This document shows, in pieces, positions 5,592 through 8,587 of a DNA stretch of 8,587 nucleotides. The position numbers and the translations under genes were made by a program. How positions within the stretch are numbered: the first letter of the stretch is position 1; the number at the start of each line of letters is the position of its first letter. The notes under the pieces are model-generated. The model saw only the letters and a program-made list of their open reading frames with translations, did no database searches and had not been told where the DNA came from. Source of the stretch: Acidobacteriota bacterium (lineage in GTDB: Bacteria > Actinomycetota > Acidimicrobiia > Acidimicrobiales > UBA8190); contig JAGWNV010000094.1 in assembly GCA_028872975.1 (NCBI GenBank), positions 1 to 8,587 on the forward strand, read 5' to 3'.

Positions 5592-6110
5592 GTGGTGGTC
5601 GAAGACCTCGTCGATCCCCGGCGCCACGAGCCGGAGGGGACGCTTCCCGAGCGCCGGATGCTCGAGGCGTGGCTGGAATTCCACCGGGCGACGCTCCTGC
5701 TCAAGTGCGAGGGCCTCGACGACGGCGACCGCAAGGCCCGTCCGGTCGCCACCTCGAGGCTGTCACTGCACGGGCTCGTCCGGCACATGGCGGAGGTGGA
5801 GCGCAACTGGTTCCGCCGCACGCTTCTCGAGGAGAAGGTGCCCCCCATCTGGGGCGACCCGGAAGTCGAGGACAGCGAGCTCGTCCCCCTCGAAGACGCC
5901 TCCTGGGAAGCCGACCTCGCCGCCTTCGAGGAGGAGTGCGAGGCGAGCCGGAGGGCGGCGGCGGCCCACGGCCTCGACGACACCGGGCGCCGTCGCGGCG
6001 AGAGGTACTCCCTGCGGTGGATCTACCTGCACATGGTGGAGGAGTACGCCCGCCACAACGGCCACGCCGATCTGATCCGGGAGCTCGTCGACGGATCGGT
6101 GGGGTGGTAA
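5592..6110 (+). CDS. DinB superfamily (DUF664) protein
   Basis: A 172-aa protein of the DUF664 branch of the DinB/YfiT four-helix bundle superfamily, at the usual length. Diagnostic stretches are LLLKCEGLDD (35-44), LSLHGLVRHMAEVERNWF (57-74) and the C-terminal LRWIYLHMVEEYARHNGHAD (141-160) followed by LIRELVDG. His65, His147 and His155/His158 are candidates for the metal-binding triad of the superfamily. Some actinobacterial relatives are metal-dependent transferases using mycothiol or another thiol; the reaction here is not known. The start is GTG 5592 or the next codon, GTG 5595; neither has a ribosome site. Its last 7 nt overlap the methyltransferase gene, so the two are likely made together. 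The identification as a family member is firm; the biochemical role is not. Confidence 0.88.
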   Translation: MVVEDLVDPRRHEPEGTLPERRMLEAWLEFHRATLLLKCEGLDDGDRKARPVATSRLSLHGLVRHMAEVERNWFRRTLLEEKVPPIWGDPEVEDSELVPLEDASWEADLAAFEEECEASRRAAAAHGLDDTGRRRGERYSLRWIYLHMVEEYARHNGHADLIRELVDGSVGW

Positions 6111-6853
6111 CCGACGACTCCCCCTGGGAGCGCCATGCCCGGTGGTGGCAGGAGGGGTTCACCGAAGGGGCAGACCGGGAGTACGAGGAGCAGATCCTCC
6201 CCCTCGTCGACGCCCAGCTGGCCGGCTCCGGAACCGTCCTCGAGGTGGGCTGCGGCGAGGGGCAGGTGGCGAGGCGGGCCGCCGCCCTCGGCGCCGAGGT
6301 GGTCGGCGTCGATCCCTCGAGCGCCCAGGTCACCGAGGCGTACCGGCGCGGTGGCGGCCCCTGCTACGTCCGCGCCGGCGGTGAGCGGCTGCCCTTCCCG
6401 GGCGACTGCTTCGACGCCGTCGTCGTGTCCCTCGTGATCGAGCACGTCGAGCCCTTCGAGCCGGTCCTGGCCGAGATCGCCCGGGTGCTCGTGCCCGGCG
6501 GCCGTCTCGTGCTCTTCGTGGGCCACCCCATCGCCCAGGCACCGGGGAGCTCGTGGGTCGACGACGCCGACTTCGGCGACCAGTACTGGCGCCTCGGGCC
6601 GTACCTGCCCGACCACCTGGCCGTCGAGGAGGTGGCCCCCGGGGTCGAGCTCCCCTTCTTCCACCGTCCCCTCGGCCGCTACGTCCACGAGCTCGGCCGG
6701 GTGGGGCTCCTCGTCGAGGACCTGATCGAGCCGCCCCCGCCCAGCGACACCCTGGCGCAGCTGGCCGGGTTCAGGGAGGCGGCGACGATCCCGCGGCTGC
6801 TCTGCCTGCGCGCCGTGCGGGCCGGCGCCCTCAGGCGTCCCGGCGGCTCATGA
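6104..6853 (+). CDS. Class I SAM-dependent methyltransferase (methyltransferase type 11)
   Basis: A 249-aa Rossmann-fold methyltransferase. Motif I VLEVGCGEG (45-53) binds S-adenosylmethionine; the acidic residue closing strand 2 is D70 (EVVGVD, 65-70). Then come LPFPGDCFDAVVVSLVIEHV (96-115), containing the motif II/post-II region, and VLVPGGRLVLFV (128-139). The C-terminal part (FHRPLGRYVHELGRVGLLVEDLIEPPPP, 186-213 region) matches UbiE-like type 11 enzymes that carry a variable lid for the acceptor, so the substrate is unknown. The start GTG 6104 overlaps the DinB-family stop by 7 nt (GTGGTAA); the frame is open far upstream, but that part is Arg/Pro/Gly-rich shadow. The Shine-Dalgarno is weak, so translation probably depends on coupling. 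Its last 23 nt lie opposite the end of the ABC permease gene. Confidence 0.92.
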   Translation: MVTDDSPWERHARWWQEGFTEGADREYEEQILPLVDAQLAGSGTVLEVGCGEGQVARRAAALGAEVVGVDPSSAQVTEAYRRGGGPCYVRAGGERLPFPGDCFDAVVVSLVIEHVEPFEPVLAEIARVLVPGGRLVLFVGHPIAQAPGSSWVDDADFGDQYWRLGPYLPDHLAVEEVAPGVELPFFHRPLGRYVHELGRVGLLVEDLIEPPPPSDTLAQLAGFREAATIPRLLCLRAVRAGALRRPGGS

Positions 6854-7685
6854 GGACCCCGCCCACGACGAGGGCGGCCAGGGCGTAGCCGCAGAGCACC
6901 GCCAAGCCGACCCAGGGCGAGAACAGCGCGGCGCCGCCGAAGTCGCGCAGGTCGGGGCGGGTGGCCGTCATGTTCTCGCCGATGACGAGCGGCATGTAGC
7001 GGATGACGCTGTGCTGCACCGAGACGGGGAAGGCCTGCAGGATGAGCGGCAGCACCAGGAGCAGGCCGACGTAGGTGGCCAGGGCGCCGGCGGTGTGGCG
7101 GACGATGGTGGCGATGCCGAGGGCGAGAAGCCCGAGCACGGTGAGCACGAGCCCGGCCCCGGCCACGGCCCGGGCCACGCCCGGCTGGCCGAGGGTGGCG
7201 TACGGCGTCGACCCCCGCAGGAGGGCCTGGCCCAAGAAGAAGGCCGAGAAGGTGAGCACCTCGCTGGCGACGAGGGTCACCATGGCGAACATGGCCGCCT
7301 TGCAGGCGAGCACGAGGGGCCGGTTGGGGATGGCCGAGAGGGTGGCCCGGATGGTGCCGGTGCCGTACTCGGCGCTCATCACGAGCACGCCCAGGACGCC
7401 GATCACGATCTGGCCGAGGAACAACCCGGCCAGGCTCCGGGCCGTGGGGTCGAACCCGACGCGGTCCACGAAGCCGCCGCTGCGCCAGCGGGCCGCCGTC
7501 ACCGCCGTGGCCAGGGCGCCGATGCCGACCACGGCCAGGACCGTCGCCACCAGGCTCCACACGGTGGAGCGGACCGTCCGGAGCTTGGTCCACTCCGAGC
7601 GCAACTGGCCGAGCGGCCCGTAGCGGCCGGGCGGCACGGCGGCGGGTGCGGGCGCGACGTCGAGGGCGACGGGGCCGCCCGTCAC
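6831..7685 (-). CDS. ABC-2 type transporter permease
   Basis: The membrane subunit of an ABC exporter, 284 aa. The N-terminus is Pro/Ala-rich (8-20), followed by the conserved cytoplasmic stretch LRSEWTKLRTVRSTVW (28-43), which is characteristic of actinobacterial ABC-2 permeases. Six membrane segments are predicted at about 43-63, 86-104, 126-150, 175-195, 199-219 and 256-278. SAEYGTGTIRATLSAIP (104-120) after the second segment is the other family signature. The first residues of the large open frame upstream are Arg/Pro-rich shadow of the ATPase gene. The start is GTG 7685, which overlaps the ATPase stop as GTGA, so the pair is translationally coupled. The C-terminus ends MSRRDA inside the 23-nt overlap with the methyltransferase gene. 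The substrate is unknown; relatives export antibiotics, peptides or lipids. Confidence 0.92.
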   Translation of the reverse strand: MTGGPVALDVAPAPAAVPPGRYGPLGQLRSEWTKLRTVRSTVWSLVATVLAVVGIGALATAVTAARWRSGGFVDRVGFDPTARSLAGLFLGQIVIGVLGVLVMSAEYGTGTIRATLSAIPNRPLVLACKAAMFAMVTLVASEVLTFSAFFLGQALLRGSTPYATLGQPGVARAVAGAGLVLTVLGLLALGIATIVRHTAGALATYVGLLLVLPLILQAFPVSVQHSVIRYMPLVIGENMTATRPDLRDFGGAALFSPWVGLAVLCGYALAALVVGGVLMSRRDA

Positions 7686-8587
7686 GGCGCCGCGCTCCTC
7701 GGGACGGGCCCGTGCGCTCCGGCTCCGGCGCGGGCGGTCTGCTCGGCGCCGTGGAACTCGACGCTCTCCCGGGTGAGGTCCATGAACGCCTCCTCGAGCG
7801 ACGGGGTGAGCGGGGTGAGCTCGTGGAGCCGGATGCCCTGGTCGGCGGCGAGGTCCCCGATGGCCTCGGCGCTCAGCCCGCGCACGGCGAAGGTCCCGTC
7901 GGGGCCCGGCTCGACGGTGGCGCCCCTCGACACGAGGAGCCCCGAGAGCCGCTCCACCTCGGGGGTCCGGACGCGCACCAGGCGGCCCGAGCCCTGGGCC
8001 AGGAGCTCGGCCACGGGCTCGTCGGCGATGAGCCGGCCGCGGCCGATCACCACCACGTGCTCGGCGGTGAGGGCCATCTCGCTCATGAGGTGGCTGGAGA
8101 CGAAGACGGTCCGGCCCTCGGCGGCCAGCCGGCGGAGGAGGGTGCGCACCCACAGGATCCCCTCGGGGTCGAGGCCGTTCACGGGCTCGTCGAAGAGGAG
8201 CACCTCGGGGTCGCCGAGGAGGGCGGCGGCGATGCCCAGCCGCTGGGTCATGCCGAGGGAGAACTTCCCGGCGCGGCGCCGGGCCACGTCGGCGAGGCCG
8301 ACGAGGTCGAGGACCTCGTCCACCCGCCCCCGCCGGATCCCGTTCGTCTGGGCCAGCATCCACAGGTGGTTGTAGGCGCTGCGGCCCGGGTGGATGGCCT
8401 TCGCCTCGAGGAGCGCCCCGACCTCGTGCAGCGGCCAGGGCAGGTCGCGAAAGCGGCGCCCGTTGACGGTCACGGACCCGGCGTCGGGCCCGTCGAGGCC
8501 CATGACGAGGCGCATCGTGGTCGACTTCCCCGACCCGTTGGGGCCGAGGAACCCCGTCACCTGCCCGGGCACGACGTCGAAGGAGAG
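7682..8587 (-). CDS. ABC transporter ATP-binding protein (N-terminus outside the window)
   Basis: The nucleotide-binding subunit partnering the downstream permease. 301 residues are visible, and reading enters at the right edge in the strand just before Walker A (LSFDV). Fragment positions: Walker A GPNGSGKS (15-22), EAKAIHPGRSAYNHL at the Q-loop region, C-loop FSLGMTQ (109-115) in place of LSGGQ, Walker B VLLFDEP (129-135) with catalytic Glu134, D-loop NGLDPEG (137-143), H-loop His166 in SSHLMSEM. After about residue 205 comes a C-terminal extension typical of DrrA/CcmA-like exporters, ending SLEEAFMDLT (263-272) and an Ala-rich tail. An in-frame GTG at 8572 is not the start, because the protein fold clearly continues upstream. 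About 15-25 N-terminal residues are missing, so the real start and promoter lie beyond the window. The subunit hydrolyses ATP at the cytoplasmic face of the membrane. Confidence 0.95.
   Translation of the reverse strand, partial: LSFDVVPGQVTGFLGPNGSGKSTTMRLVMGLDGPDAGSVTVNGRRFRDLPWPLHEVGALLEAKAIHPGRSAYNHLWMLAQTNGIRRGRVDEVLDLVGLADVARRRAGKFSLGMTQRLGIAAALLGDPEVLLFDEPVNGLDPEGILWVRTLLRRLAAEGRTVFVSSHLMSEMALTAEHVVVIGRGRLIADEPVAELLAQGSGRLVRVRTPEVERLSGLLVSRGATVEPGPDGTFAVRGLSAEAIGDLAADQGIRLHELTPLTPSLEEAFMDLTRESVEFHGAEQTARAGAGAHGPVPRSAAP

Noticed and set aside
7011..8375. Plus-strand open frame opposite the ABC permease and ATPase genes
   Set aside because: Composition is antisense-like, while the minus strand has all ABC motifs and membrane segments in order.

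Overview
This is a high-GC, gene-dense stretch of a bacterial chromosome, most likely from the phylum Actinomycetota. The reasons are the strong GC bias at third codon positions, frequent GTG starts, a cell-wall gene pair resembling the actinobacterial rodA-pbpA locus, a cytochrome P450 of the CYP124/125/142 type, and a small helix-turn-helix protein of a kind common in actinobacteria. An uncultured Acidimicrobiia-like lineage would fit, but no marker gene in the window settles the taxonomy. I see no rRNA, tRNA, CRISPR array, insertion sequence, phage gene or attachment site.

Layout. (1) 1-2542, plus strand: the last codons of an upstream gene (probably rodA/ftsW) overlap a complete class B penicillin-binding protein (pbpA-like), followed by an EamA-family transporter. 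(2) 2623-3159, plus strand: a split-barrel flavin/F420-type (PPOX family) protein, whose start is fixed by a strong Shine-Dalgarno. (3) 3164-5025, minus strand: a P450 followed 2 nt later by a TetR-family regulator. (4) 5026-5164: a divergent 139-nt regulatory region. It holds a perfect 8-3-8 palindrome just downstream of a predicted P450 promoter, and three copies of a CTTGAC/GTCAAG half-site around a clean TTGACA-18-TATCCT promoter that fires directly onto the ATG of the next gene. (5) 5165-6853, plus strand: a small HTH protein, a DinB/DUF664 protein and a class I methyltransferase. (6) 6831-8587, minus strand: an ABC-2 type permease and its ATPase, the latter running off the window. The permease meets the methyltransferase tail-to-tail with a 23-nt overlap.

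How the genes work together. The PBP would crosslink peptidoglycan with the SEDS polymerase encoded upstream. The P450 and TetR genes look like one self-regulated operon: the TetR product is the obvious candidate to bind the palindrome at 5045-5063 and repress transcription from 5071-5099. The HTH gene looks leaderless, and its -35 is embedded in repeated half-sites, which suggests control by a dimeric DNA-binding protein, possibly its own product. The DinB and methyltransferase genes overlap by 7 nt and are probably translationally coupled. The ATPase and permease overlap by 4 nt (GTGA) and form one exporter.

Nothing here amounts to a clearly new multi-gene system. The most interesting part is the divergent regulatory region at 5026-5164 and the regulators on either side of it.
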